From positions 1 through 40,538 of the forward strand of contig JAUXUF010000279.1 in NCBI GenBank assembly GCA_030684645.1: DNA of 40,538 bases, written 5' to 3'. This DNA comes from Bacteroidota bacterium (GTDB taxonomy: Bacteria > Bacteroidota > Bacteroidia > Bacteroidales > Prolixibacteraceae). The translations under genes were made by a program, and so were the position numbers. Position 1 is the stretch's first letter; the number at the start of each line of letters is the position of its first letter. The notes beneath the pieces were generated by a model. That model made no database searches and was not told the DNA's origin. It was given only the letters and a program-made list of their open reading frames with translations. This document shows, piece after piece, positions 25,825 through 33,979 of the stretch.

Positions 25825-26484
25825 TTATAGCCATTTCTCTAAAGCTGTATTCAAAAATCGATTTACAGGATATAATTCCTTCATCGCAGCTACAATTTTA
25901 CCGACATAAGCCTCCCCGATCACATCCGAATCTGCAATTTTTGAAGTGAAAGCATATGATTTGTATTTCAGCAAATCGATTTCAGGAAAATCTTTTGGAA
26001 AACCTTTTGGAGCGGTTTTTAGTTTATCGTCGTACATTACAGGATAAAGACGGTGAAATGAATCGCTGCTTAATAATTTCTTAAAATCATCCGGATGATC
26101 AAAGATTTCAGTACGGAACGCTTTCAATGCATCGGCTGGCGGGCAGTATGAGCCTCCACCAACAAACGAACCTCCGGGCTCGATATGCAGATAATAACCG
26201 GCACTGGTACTTTTCCGGCCACCTTTGGCTATAAAACTGCCCATGTTTATTTTATAGGGAGTTTTATCGGCCGCGAACCGTACATCACGAAAAATCCTAA
26301 AAACACAGTCTTTTGGATCCTGAACACCGATTTCAGGATCGAATCCGCCGACTTCATGAATAATCAGTTCAGTCAGGAATAAAACCTTTTTACGGCTTTC
26401 CTGATATCGGTCACGGTTCTGATCAAACCATTCCTTGTTGTTATTTTCCTTCAGCTCGGAAAGAAAGTTGAGAACTTCCTGCAT
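25825..26484 (-). CDS. DUF2461 family protein
   Basis: A 219-residue cytoplasmic protein matching the TIGR02453/DUF2461 pattern: LNFLSELKENNNKEWFDQNR at the start, FRIFRDVRFAADKTPYK in the middle, GGRKSTSAGYYLHIEPGGSFVGGG, and a late PKGFPKDFPEIDLLKYKSY segment. No biochemical role is established for the family. It is divergent from ispD with a 45-base gap, so the two promoters must overlap. Confidence 0.88.
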   Translation of the reverse strand: MQEVLNFLSELKENNNKEWFDQNRDRYQESRKKVLFLTELIIHEVGGFDPEIGVQDPKDCVFRIFRDVRFAADKTPYKINMGSFIAKGGRKSTSAGYYLHIEPGGSFVGGGSYCPPADALKAFRTEIFDHPDDFKKLLSSDSFHRLYPVMYDDKLKTAPKGFPKDFPEIDLLKYKSYAFTSKIADSDVIGEAYVGKIVAAMKELYPVNRFLNTALEKWL

Positions 26485-26504
26485 AGGGTTTAGATTTGAA
26501 AGTG

Positions 26505-26512
26505 TACTTTTG
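26505..26512 (+). promoter_or_regulatory. Candidate ispD promoter -7 box
   Basis: TACTTTTG matches TAnnTTTG and is 17 bases before the ispD ATG, implying a very short leader. No good -33 element was found. Confidence 0.4.
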
Positions 26513-26529
26513 CTATGAACGTTTAATCT

Positions 26530-27201
26530 ATGAAAAAGTTTGTAATCCTAGTAGCCGGTGGATCAGGCAGTCGGATGGGCACTGAAATCCCCAAACAGTT
26601 TCTGGAATTGGCCGGAAAACCAGTATTAATGCACACCATTCAGGTTTTTTATGACTACGACCCGGATTGTGAGTTGATTCTGGTTCTGCCCCTGGCTCAG
26701 AAGGAATACTGGACCGGATTGTGCCTGAAACATTCGTTTTCGTTACGTCATCAGATTGTTTCAGGAGGGGAAACCCGATTTCATTCGGTCCAAAACGGGT
26801 TAAAACTGATTGTCGGCGAGGGAATCGTATTTATTCACGATGGAGTCCGTCCGTTGGTCAGCCAAGAAACACTTGAAAGATGCTGCGAAACGGCTCAGAA
26901 ATGCGGGAATGCAATCCCTGTACTTCCCATAACCGAATCGCTGCGAAAAATGGAAGGCGACCAAAGTATTTCGGTGGATCGAAACCTGTATTTCAGTGTT
27001 CAAACTCCACAAACTTTCCGCACCGCTCAAATTCTGGAAGCATTCAGGCAAAACTTCGATCCGGCCTTTACCGACGATGCATCGGTAGCCGAGAAGGCAG
27101 GATTTGCGATCAACATGGTAGAAGGAAACCGCGAAAACATAAAAATCACGAATCCAACCGATTTAATTGTAGCTGAGGCTCTTTTGAATAATAAAGATTG
27201 A
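26530..27201 (+). CDS. ispD: 2-C-methyl-D-erythritol 4-phosphate cytidylyltransferase
   Basis: Adds CMP to MEP in the non-mevalonate isoprenoid pathway. The 223-residue protein carries the nucleotidyltransferase loop VAGGSGSRMGTEIPKQF with conserved Arg and Lys, VSGGETRFHSVQNGL, FIHDGVRPLVS with the metal-binding Asp, the second catalytic Lys region (VEGNRENIKITNPTDL), and TPQTFRTAQI. Length and order are normal. The plastid-type DUF2461 neighbour is divergent, and no ispF follows. Confidence 0.95.
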   Translation: MKKFVILVAGGSGSRMGTEIPKQFLELAGKPVLMHTIQVFYDYDPDCELILVLPLAQKEYWTGLCLKHSFSLRHQIVSGGETRFHSVQNGLKLIVGEGIVFIHDGVRPLVSQETLERCCETAQKCGNAIPVLPITESLRKMEGDQSISVDRNLYFSVQTPQTFRTAQILEAFRQNFDPAFTDDASVAEKAGFAINMVEGNRENIKITNPTDLIVAEALLNNKD

Positions 27202-27226
27202 GTCCACCTGAAAAAGTAATTTTTTA

Positions 27227-27340
27227 GACCTCAGAGAGGTCAAATGTTTATAGAAAAAATATAATAACAGAAGGTACGACCCCGTCCGGGGTCGAATAAC
27301 GGGATATTTCATTCATTTCTATAAACATGTGAAACCTCTG
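27227..27340. repeat. Repeat cluster after ispD, including 31-bp copy 2
   Basis: Bases 27227-27257 are the exact reverse complement of 486-516. A perfect palindrome CGACCCCG-T-CCGGGGTCG-like hairpin sits near 27277-27296. A TTTCTATAAACATGTG segment near 27318-27333 mirrors the TTTATAGAAA part of the 31-bp copy, so the cluster is itself bounded by inverted motifs. Confidence 0.7.
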
Positions 27341-27403
27341 GGTTCAAGAAAACGAAGAAGGTACAAAGGTTTATTTAATGTATTCTCTTTTCGGATTATA
27401 ATA

Positions 27404-27438
27404 ACGGCGGAAAGAGCATTTTTTCGCCGTCTTTTTTT
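27404..27438 (+). terminator. Terminator-like hairpin upstream of the second aldo/keto reductase
   Basis: ACGGCG (27404-27409) pairs with CGCCGT (27425-27430), extended by GAAA/TTTT, followed by C and seven T. It is probably the end of ispD read-through. Confidence 0.7.
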
Positions 27439-27545
27439 CATGCTAAACTTACCCACCGGTTTTGTGTTTTAGTTTGATTAATTTCACCGAATATTTTCAA
27501 AAACCGGTTATGGATTTCAATACTTTTTCTCTTTACCGTCCCAAA

Positions 27546-28691
27546 ATGGAGTATCGTCGTTTTGGCAAAACCAATAAAATGGTGAGTGTTATAACTTTGG
27601 GCGGCATGCGTTTTAAACATGGCGGGGATGAGCCCCGCGAACTTATCCCTCAGGAAACACTCGATCAATGTCGTGATACCGTTGAAAAAGCATTGGCTCA
27701 AGGCATCAATTTAATTGAAACTGCTTACGGTTACACCAAAAGCGAACATGTCTACGGTCGTGTTCTGAACGATGAGCTCAAACTGAAACGCGATTCGTAC
27801 CTTTTGATGACCAAGGGAAATCCGAATACGGCGGAAGAAACCCGAAAATTGGTCGCGCATCAGCTGAAAGCATTGAAAACCGACTATTTTGATTTTTATG
27901 CCTGGCACGGAATCAACACCATGGAATTGCTCGAAACTGCCTGCGCCAAAGGTGGTCCGGTTGAAGAGCTGCTGAAAATGAAAGAAGAAGGAATTATCGG
28001 GCATGTCGGGTTCAGCACGCATGCGCCCCTGGAAGTGATCATTAAAGCCATCGAAACTGATTTGTTCGACTTTGTAAACCTGCACTATTACTATTTTTTC
28101 CAGCGAAACAAAGCTGCCATCGATTTGGCCGAGACGAAAGACATGGGTGTCTTTATTATTTCGCCCAACGACAAAGGGGGGCAATTATCAAAATCTCCGA
28201 AAAAACTGATGGAATTAACTGCACCGCTTCACCCCATTCAGTGGAATGCACGGTTTTGTTTGAGCCATCCTGCCGTTCACACGCTGACTTTTGGGCTTCC
28301 GGTAACAGTCCAGTTCGACCAGATTAACGGCATTTTTCCGGCTTCTGCACCGCTGTCTCCTGAAGATGCCAAAATCAAACATATACTTGATGGACAAAGG
28401 CTGCTCGATCCGTATGCAGATTTCGACGGACATTGTATGATCAACGATCCGTCAGGCTTGAATATTCCTGAAATATTACGGTTCCGGACACTTTGGAAAT
28501 GCTACGACATGAAAGACTTCGGACTATATCGTTACAACATGTTTCAGGAGAAAGACCATTGGTTTCCGGGCAATTTTCCAACTGATGAGAATTTAAAAAA
28601 GGTGGACCTAAGCCGATGTCCGTCCCATATTCCGCTGATCGACCTCATCAGCGAAACCCATAACGAATTATACCGGCCAAAGAAGAAATAA
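27546..28691 (+). CDS. Cytoplasmic aldo/keto reductase (Fe-S AKR-like subfamily without a cluster)
   Basis: A TIM-barrel NAD(P)H oxidoreductase of about 381 residues. The start ATG at 27546 (MEYRRFGKTNKM) matches the family; an ATG 12 codons upstream at 27510 is possible. Barrel motifs: VITLGGMRFKHG, NLIETAYGYTKSEHVYG (Asp replaced by Glu in the usual DTA position), LMTKGNP, FDFYAWHGIN, and IIGHVGFSTHAPL. The C-terminal ~100 residues correspond to the extension that in many relatives binds a 4Fe-4S cluster. Here the cysteines are isolated (GHCMI, WKCYDM, SRCPSH), so no CxxCxxC site exists. Substrate unknown. Confidence 0.85.
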   Translation: MEYRRFGKTNKMVSVITLGGMRFKHGGDEPRELIPQETLDQCRDTVEKALAQGINLIETAYGYTKSEHVYGRVLNDELKLKRDSYLLMTKGNPNTAEETRKLVAHQLKALKTDYFDFYAWHGINTMELLETACAKGGPVEELLKMKEEGIIGHVGFSTHAPLEVIIKAIETDLFDFVNLHYYYFFQRNKAAIDLAETKDMGVFIISPNDKGGQLSKSPKKLMELTAPLHPIQWNARFCLSHPAVHTLTFGLPVTVQFDQINGIFPASAPLSPEDAKIKHILDGQRLLDPYADFDGHCMINDPSGLNIPEILRFRTLWKCYDMKDFGLYRYNMFQEKDHWFPGNFPTDENLKKVDLSRCPSHIPLIDLISETHNELYRPKKK

Positions 28692-28791
28692 GGCTGGAAT
28701 AAAATTCAGGAGACACCTTGTGCCCATTTTAATAAAAAATGAGTGTCCGTTTTTACACATAAACAGCTCATAAAAACCATTAATCTTTTTT

Positions 28792-28799
28792 TATCTTTG
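28792..28799 (+). promoter_or_regulatory. Promoter -7 box of the DUF4258/MqsA-like toxin-antitoxin operon
   Basis: A perfect TATCTTTG is 17 bases before the toxin start, which would give a leader of only about 10 bases. The -33 region is poor. Confidence 0.55.
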
Positions 28800-28816
28800 A
28801 AAATAAAAAAGGGTCA

Positions 28817-29095
28817 ATGGATTGTAAAACAATACACTTCAGCGGACATGCTATTGCTCAGATGTTCAAAAGAAACATTTCTGTTGAGGAAATTGAATTT
28901 GTTATTACGAATGGAAAGCTCATTAAAGAATATCCTGAAGATAAACCCCATGTAAGTCAACTTCTTATAGGAATTTTTAATTCAAGAATTCTTCATGTTG
29001 TAGTGTCTGGTGATAAAATTGGAAATTGTTATGTAATTACAGCTTATCAACCAGATATCAGTTTATGGAATAGCGATTTTACCTCTAAAAAATGA
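28817..29095 (+). CDS. DUF4258 protein, probable toxin of a type II pair
   Basis: A 92-residue protein with the DUF4258 pattern: HFSGHAIAQMFKRNISVEEIEFVITNGKLIKEYPEDKPH, then LLIGIFNSRILHVVVSGDKIGNCYVITAYQPD. The His/Arg at the start and the late Tyr/strand region resemble RelE/BrnT-like small RNase folds, which is family inference rather than proof. The next gene begins 4 bases after the stop and encodes a zinc-finger MqsA-like protein, so the two form a typical toxin-first operon. Confidence 0.78.
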   Translation: MDCKTIHFSGHAIAQMFKRNISVEEIEFVITNGKLIKEYPEDKPHVSQLLIGIFNSRILHVVVSGDKIGNCYVITAYQPDISLWNSDFTSKK

Positions 29096-29099
29096 AGTT

Positions 29100-29330
29100 A
29101 TGGATTGTGTAATTTGTAAAAACGGAACAACTGAACAGGGAAAAGTTACAGTAACATTAGAAAAAGAAGGATCTATTATTGCCATTAAGGAGGTTCCGGC
29201 GGATGTCTGTATTAATTGTGGAGAATACTATCTGAGCCCGGAAATGACTAAAGAAGTTCTAAAAAAAGCTGATGAAGCTTTCGGCAAAGGCGTTGAAATA
29301 GAGGTAATAAAAATGACCAGCGTGGCCTGA
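29100..29330 (+). CDS. MqsA/YgiT-type zinc-finger antitoxin
   Basis: A 76-residue protein with two zinc-binding CxxC knuckles, CVIC (residues 3-6) and CINC (about 37-40), separated by two strands, then GEYYLSPEMTKEVLKKADE. This matches the N-terminal MqsA/YgiT domain. It lacks the C-terminal helix-turn-helix of full MqsA (131 residues in E. coli), so it may not bind DNA itself. It is 4 bases downstream of the DUF4258 gene. Neutralisation of that partner is inferred from operon structure. Confidence 0.8.
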   Translation: MDCVICKNGTTEQGKVTVTLEKEGSIIAIKEVPADVCINCGEYYLSPEMTKEVLKKADEAFGKGVEIEVIKMTSVA

Positions 29331-29361
29331 TGAGGTTTCTTTGTACCTACTTATATCCAAT

Positions 29362-29397
29362 AAAAACGGCGGAAAAGTTACCCTTTCCGCCGTTTTC
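29362..29397. terminator. Bidirectional terminator between the toxin-antitoxin and efflux operons
   Basis: AAAACGGCGGAAA pairs with TTTCCGCCGTTTT (about 29363-29375 with 29384-29396). A runs on one side and T runs on the other let it serve both converging transcripts. Confidence 0.88.
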
Positions 29398-29415
29398 TAT
29401 TGGATTAAATCCGGA

Positions 29416-32400
29416 TTATTTACTTTTCAGTTTTTTTATCCGCTTCAGGTTTTTCCTTTTTGCAAGTTTTAACCGGATCGTATAATCGAGTTCATACAAA
29501 GCCGGAACAAACATCAGCGTTAAGAAAGTTGCGAAACTCAAACCGAAGATGATTGACCAGGCCAATGGTCCCCAGAACGCCACATTGTCGCCACCAAAAT
29601 AGATGTGTGGATTCAGTTCGGTAAACATGGTGGTGAAATTGATGTTCATACCAACAGCTAATGGAACCAACCCAAGCATGGTTGCTGTGGCAGTCAGAAT
29701 TACCGGCGTCATACGGGTTTTTCCACCTTCGATAATGGCCCGCCGGGTTGGAATTCCTTCCTTCTTTTTGACATCGATAAACTCCACAATTAATATTCCG
29801 TTTCGGACGACAATACCTCCCAATGCAACTACTCCCAGACCGGTCATCATGATCACCAGGTTCATGTGGAAGAGCATTACTCCGAGCAGAACACCGATGA
29901 TACTGAAAATAACCTCACTCAGAATAATCAGCGATTTGCTAACCGAGCCAAACTGAGTAATCAGGATGAAGAAAATCGCTCCAAGCGCAATGATCATGGC
30001 TTTCAGGAGGAATTTAGCTGTTTCAGCCTGATCTTCCTGTTCACCAGTCAGCTTGATGTTTGTACCTTCGTGAAGTGAAAATTTCTTGGCTTCCCGTTTA
30101 ATAATTGGCACAATATCATTGGCCGAATAACCAGAAAGCACATTGGAATATACTGTTATGATACGCTTTTGATCGAGTCGTTTGATTCCGGCATATGACG
30201 AGGTATAATCAATCTTGGCCACAGTTGACAATGGAATGCTGCGTAATATGCCGGTATTCATATCACGGTAAGTAATCAGCAAATTCACTAAAGCATCAAT
30301 GTTATCGCGGGTAACTTTCTCGTACCGGAGCATGATCGGATATTCATCCTCATCCTGTTTCAGTTTCGAAATTTCTTTTCCATACAATGCTGTACGGATT
30401 TCCATTCCAATCTGTCCGGTTGAAATACCCAGGCGCTGAGCGCGGTCGCGGTCAATCCGAACAATGATTTCAGGAGAATTCATCTCGAAATCGGTTTTCA
30501 GCTCTTCAACTCCTGGAATATTCAGAGATTTGAGATAATCGCGAAAAGCATAAGCATCGGTAACTAGAGTTTCCAAATTTTCGCTGGTAATCTCAATGTT
30601 GATTGGTTTTCCGGTGGGTGGCCCGCTACTGTTTTTATCTACCGAAATTTGAGCGCCGGGAATATTTACAACTTCTTTACGAAGCAGTTCGAGATATTGA
30701 GTGGTGGTCATTCCGGTTGTGCGAAATTGATGCTCCACAAAATTGATGGATACTTTTCCTTTATTAAACGGAGTTCCGGTTGAAGCAAAACCTTGTTCTT
30801 CAGCGCCAATAGTCACGTTTGATATGATTGACTCGACATCCGGATTATTTTTGCCAATTACCTTGTAAACACGTTCTTCAGCCACACTGGTAATGCTGTC
30901 GGTTACCTTTTGATCTGTTCCACCGGGCATTTTGATATACACGTAGATGTTATTCGGGTCGTTATTCGGGAAAAACAATACGGTAGGTTTGACAATTCCG
31001 GTGATAAAAATAGTGACAAAAAATAAAGCAACCATTCCTGCCAATATCCAAACAGGCCGTGAGCCTTTCAGGACCATGCGGAGCTGTCTTTCATAAACAC
31101 TCATGATCCATGGCCAGGTTTTTTCCTGAAAGGTTGTGATCATTTTCTTCAGTATAAAATGGAAAAGAAGGATCATTAATACACCAAATACCAGAAAGTT
31201 AGCCAATCCATAAACTTTGGTAGCATAGAAAACTCCTGCAAATGCCAGCATTACGATCATAATTGTTCTGATTCGTTTCCATCCGCTTCCTTCCTGAAAT
31301 TCGCGATCGTATTCGTGTTTCATAAACGAAACGGCGAATACCGGATTAAATACGTATGCTACGAAAAGCGAAGCGAATAGCGTAATAATCAGCGTTACAG
31401 GCAAATAATGCATAAACTGACCTACGATCCCCGGCCAGAAAGCCAGTGGGAAAAATGGCGCCAGGGTGGTTAAGGTTCCTGATAAAATAGGAAGAAAGAC
31501 TTCGCCGGCAGCCTTTTTCGCCGCTATATTGATATCGGGATTGAACTTATGCAAACGGTGGGTATTTTCGATCACCACAATGGCATCATCGACCACAATT
31601 CCCAAAGCAAAGATGAACGCAAACATCACAATCATGTTCATGGTATAACCCAGACCAGGTAGTACCAGGTAGGCCACGAAGATGGAAAGAGGCACCGACA
31701 AACCGACAAAGAATGCATTGGTTATTCCCATAAAAAACATAAGTACAATAGTCACCAGGATGAATCCAATGATGATGGTGTTGTTCAGTTCCTCCAGTGT
31801 ATTCCGGGTATGGCGGCTTTGGTCGCCAGTGATGGTCACTTCCATGCCTCTCGGAAATGTACGATCTTTCAGATCTGCCACAATGTTCACAATCTCGTCC
31901 GAAGCATCCAGAAGATTTGCACCGTTCTTTTTGATGACATTCAGGGTAATTACATTTTTACCGTCCAGGCGGGCAAAACTTTCCTGTTCCTTGAAACTAT
32001 TTTTAACTTCAGCCATATCGCTTAGTTTGACAAAAGCGCCACTTGATGAATGAACCACGATATCTTTCAGTGTTTGGATACCGGCAAACTGCCCTTTGAT
32101 GCGTACCGTATTTCGAACGCCATTGTTGGTTAAAATACCCCCCGAAATGGTCATGTTTTCCATGGCGACAGCCCTTTCAATATCGCTAAAGGTTACCTTG
32201 GCTGCCTGCATCTTGAAAATGTCGGCGTTGATCTGTATTTCACGATCGAGAGCACCAACGATATCAACCCTGGTAATTTCCTTCAGTCCTTCAATTTTAT
32301 CCTGGGTTATTTCGGCATAATGTTTCAGTTTGTCCAGGTCATAATTTCCTGAAATATTGAGGTACATCACCGGCATCGCTGAAATATCGATGTCCATAAT

Positions 32401-32811
32401 CGAAGGTTGTGCCGGTAAGTCGGTCGGAAGATCACTCTTCGATTTGTCAACAGCGTCGCGAACGCGCTGTTTGGCCGTTTCGATGGACAGATTCGGATCA
32501 AATTCAACAATGATGGAAGAGAAATCAGGAACTGAGTTGCTGGTTATTTTTTTGACATCCGAGATCGATTTCAATTGTTTCTCGATTGGTCGGGTTACCA
32601 GATTTTCAATATCTTCCGGAGAAGTTCCCGGGTATGGTGTGCTGACAACGATGTAGGGAATGATGACCTGCGGAAATTGTTCCTTTGGTATAAAATAGTA
32701 ATTCATCATCCCGAGTACCGATATCAGAACAGCAAGTACATAAACGCTTGTCCGGTTATCGATGGCCCAGCTCGTTGCAAAAAATTCTTTAAACTTGTTT
32801 TCTTTCGACAT
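29416..32811 (-). CDS. RND efflux transporter, inner-membrane pump (AcrB-like)
   Basis: A proton-driven export pump of 1131 residues with the RND repeat: a first membrane helix near 20, a long periplasmic docking/porter loop, helices 2-6, a second periplasmic loop and helices 8-12. The fourth-helix proton relay is visible as FALGIVVDDAIVVIENTHR. The loop motif EDIENLVTRPIEKQL and the tenth-helix MTGLGVVALGGIVVRNGILIVEF are also present. It lies last in the tetR-tolC-MFP-RND operon, 19 bases after the adaptor gene. Length exceeds AcrB (1049). Features point to drug/organic efflux (HAE-type) rather than heavy metals, but the substrate is unproven. Confidence 0.95.
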   Translation of the reverse strand: MSKENKFKEFFATSWAIDNRTSVYVLAVLISVLGMMNYYFIPKEQFPQVIIPYIVVSTPYPGTSPEDIENLVTRPIEKQLKSISDVKKITSNSVPDFSSIIVEFDPNLSIETAKQRVRDAVDKSKSDLPTDLPAQPSIMDIDISAMPVMYLNISGNYDLDKLKHYAEITQDKIEGLKEITRVDIVGALDREIQINADIFKMQAAKVTFSDIERAVAMENMTISGGILTNNGVRNTVRIKGQFAGIQTLKDIVVHSSSGAFVKLSDMAEVKNSFKEQESFARLDGKNVITLNVIKKNGANLLDASDEIVNIVADLKDRTFPRGMEVTITGDQSRHTRNTLEELNNTIIIGFILVTIVLMFFMGITNAFFVGLSVPLSIFVAYLVLPGLGYTMNMIVMFAFIFALGIVVDDAIVVIENTHRLHKFNPDINIAAKKAAGEVFLPILSGTLTTLAPFFPLAFWPGIVGQFMHYLPVTLIITLFASLFVAYVFNPVFAVSFMKHEYDREFQEGSGWKRIRTIMIVMLAFAGVFYATKVYGLANFLVFGVLMILLFHFILKKMITTFQEKTWPWIMSVYERQLRMVLKGSRPVWILAGMVALFFVTIFITGIVKPTVLFFPNNDPNNIYVYIKMPGGTDQKVTDSITSVAEERVYKVIGKNNPDVESIISNVTIGAEEQGFASTGTPFNKGKVSINFVEHQFRTTGMTTTQYLELLRKEVVNIPGAQISVDKNSSGPPTGKPINIEITSENLETLVTDAYAFRDYLKSLNIPGVEELKTDFEMNSPEIIVRIDRDRAQRLGISTGQIGMEIRTALYGKEISKLKQDEDEYPIMLRYEKVTRDNIDALVNLLITYRDMNTGILRSIPLSTVAKIDYTSSYAGIKRLDQKRIITVYSNVLSGYSANDIVPIIKREAKKFSLHEGTNIKLTGEQEDQAETAKFLLKAMIIALGAIFFILITQFGSVSKSLIILSEVIFSIIGVLLGVMLFHMNLVIMMTGLGVVALGGIVVRNGILIVEFIDVKKKEGIPTRRAIIEGGKTRMTPVILTATATMLGLVPLAVGMNINFTTMFTELNPHIYFGGDNVAFWGPLAWSIIFGLSFATFLTLMFVPALYELDYTIRLKLAKRKNLKRIKKLKSK

Positions 32812-32830
32812 GATTGGTCTTTTTTGTGAA

Positions 32831-33949
32831 TTAGAAAACTACAATTTGACCGGGATTCAGATTCTGAAATCCGGCAGTGATGATGTTCTCTCCGGCTGTA
32901 AGTCCTTCCAGAATTTCGATAGTTCCATCGTAATCCATGCCTGTTTTAACGATTCTTTTTTCGGCAGTCCATTCGTTGCCACTTTGTTTGGCAATATAAA
33001 TGAATTTGCCTTCCTGATCGTTCTGTACCTGATTTACCGGAAGACAGAACGCTTTTCCGTTGGTGTAATCTTTGATTTTGATGTAAGCAATCATATTAGC
33101 CCGAAGCTCAACATCTTTCGATGATACTCTGCATTCTACTTTAAATGTGCGGTTGATTGGATCAATATAACGGCTTGTGAAGTTGAGTTTGGTCTCAATG
33201 TCTTTGCCCAGATCAGGAAGTCTTACCAAAGCAGTATTTCCGTCTTTGATACGGGTTGCGTAGGTTTCTGCCACATCAGCCGAAATTTTTGCCACACTCA
33301 TGTTAATCACACGAATGATTGATGTTGGCAATCCTGGCGATGCCATTTGTCCAACACGCAAGGGGACACTTTCGACAGTTCCATTGATTGGCGATACAAT
33401 TTTAGCCATTTTTAATTGTTCCTTCATCGTGTTCAAACGCTGTTCCAGTGATTCCTTGCTGGTTTTTGCCTGCAAATACTGCAATTCACTGCCAATTTTC
33501 TTTTCCCAGAGGGCGCTTTGTTTTTCGAAAATACTGGTTGTCAGAATAAGCTGTGTGTTCACTTCTTCGAGCGATTGTTTCAGAACCTGGGCATCGAGTT
33601 CGGCCATTACCTGACCTTTTTTAACCGGAGTGCCTTCTTTTACATAAACGACGGTAACTATTCCGGCCATTTGCGGGCTTACGGCAATATTCTGATCTCC
33701 GTCAACAGTTCCCTGAACCTCAATATAGTGGTTAAAGACGCATTCTACGGAGGGAGTTATCTGTACTGAAATTGCTTTCATTTCAGCTTTTTCGCCGTTC
33801 GGATTAATTTCAGCTTCGAGTTTTGCAATCTGGGAACTTAGTTGTTCCTGTTGTGCCTTCAGCTTTTCAAGCTCAGCTTTTTTATCGGTAGCCGCACTGC
33901 ACGAAACCAAAAAAGCAACCAGCGCTGAATAAATAATAATGTTTTTCAT
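32831..33949 (-). CDS. RND efflux periplasmic adaptor (membrane-fusion protein), lipoprotein
   Basis: Links the pump to the outer-membrane channel. The 372-residue protein has a lipoprotein signal ending LVSCSA (Cys at ~17), a coiled-coil helix rich in Glu/Lys (about 24-47), a lipoyl half with VVYVKEGTPVKKGQVMAELDAQ, a second alpha-hairpin (~115-165), and the matching lipoyl half ISPVNGTVESVPLRVGQ-like segment. The beta-barrel and membrane-proximal domains follow (TGMDYDGTIEILEGLTAGE). It is second to last in the operon. Confidence 0.93.
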   Translation of the reverse strand: MKNIIIYSALVAFLVSCSAATDKKAELEKLKAQQEQLSSQIAKLEAEINPNGEKAEMKAISVQITPSVECVFNHYIEVQGTVDGDQNIAVSPQMAGIVTVVYVKEGTPVKKGQVMAELDAQVLKQSLEEVNTQLILTTSIFEKQSALWEKKIGSELQYLQAKTSKESLEQRLNTMKEQLKMAKIVSPINGTVESVPLRVGQMASPGLPTSIIRVINMSVAKISADVAETYATRIKDGNTALVRLPDLGKDIETKLNFTSRYIDPINRTFKVECRVSSKDVELRANMIAYIKIKDYTNGKAFCLPVNQVQNDQEGKFIYIAKQSGNEWTAEKRIVKTGMDYDGTIEILEGLTAGENIITAGFQNLNPGQIVVF

Positions 33950-33979
33950 TGTTTTTATTTTTGACGTTTTTATAAATTT

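Noticed and set aside
25682-25909. Plus-strand frames near the end of DUF2461
   Set aside because: They are shadows of the minus-strand DUF2461 gene and of the A/T-rich gap before it.
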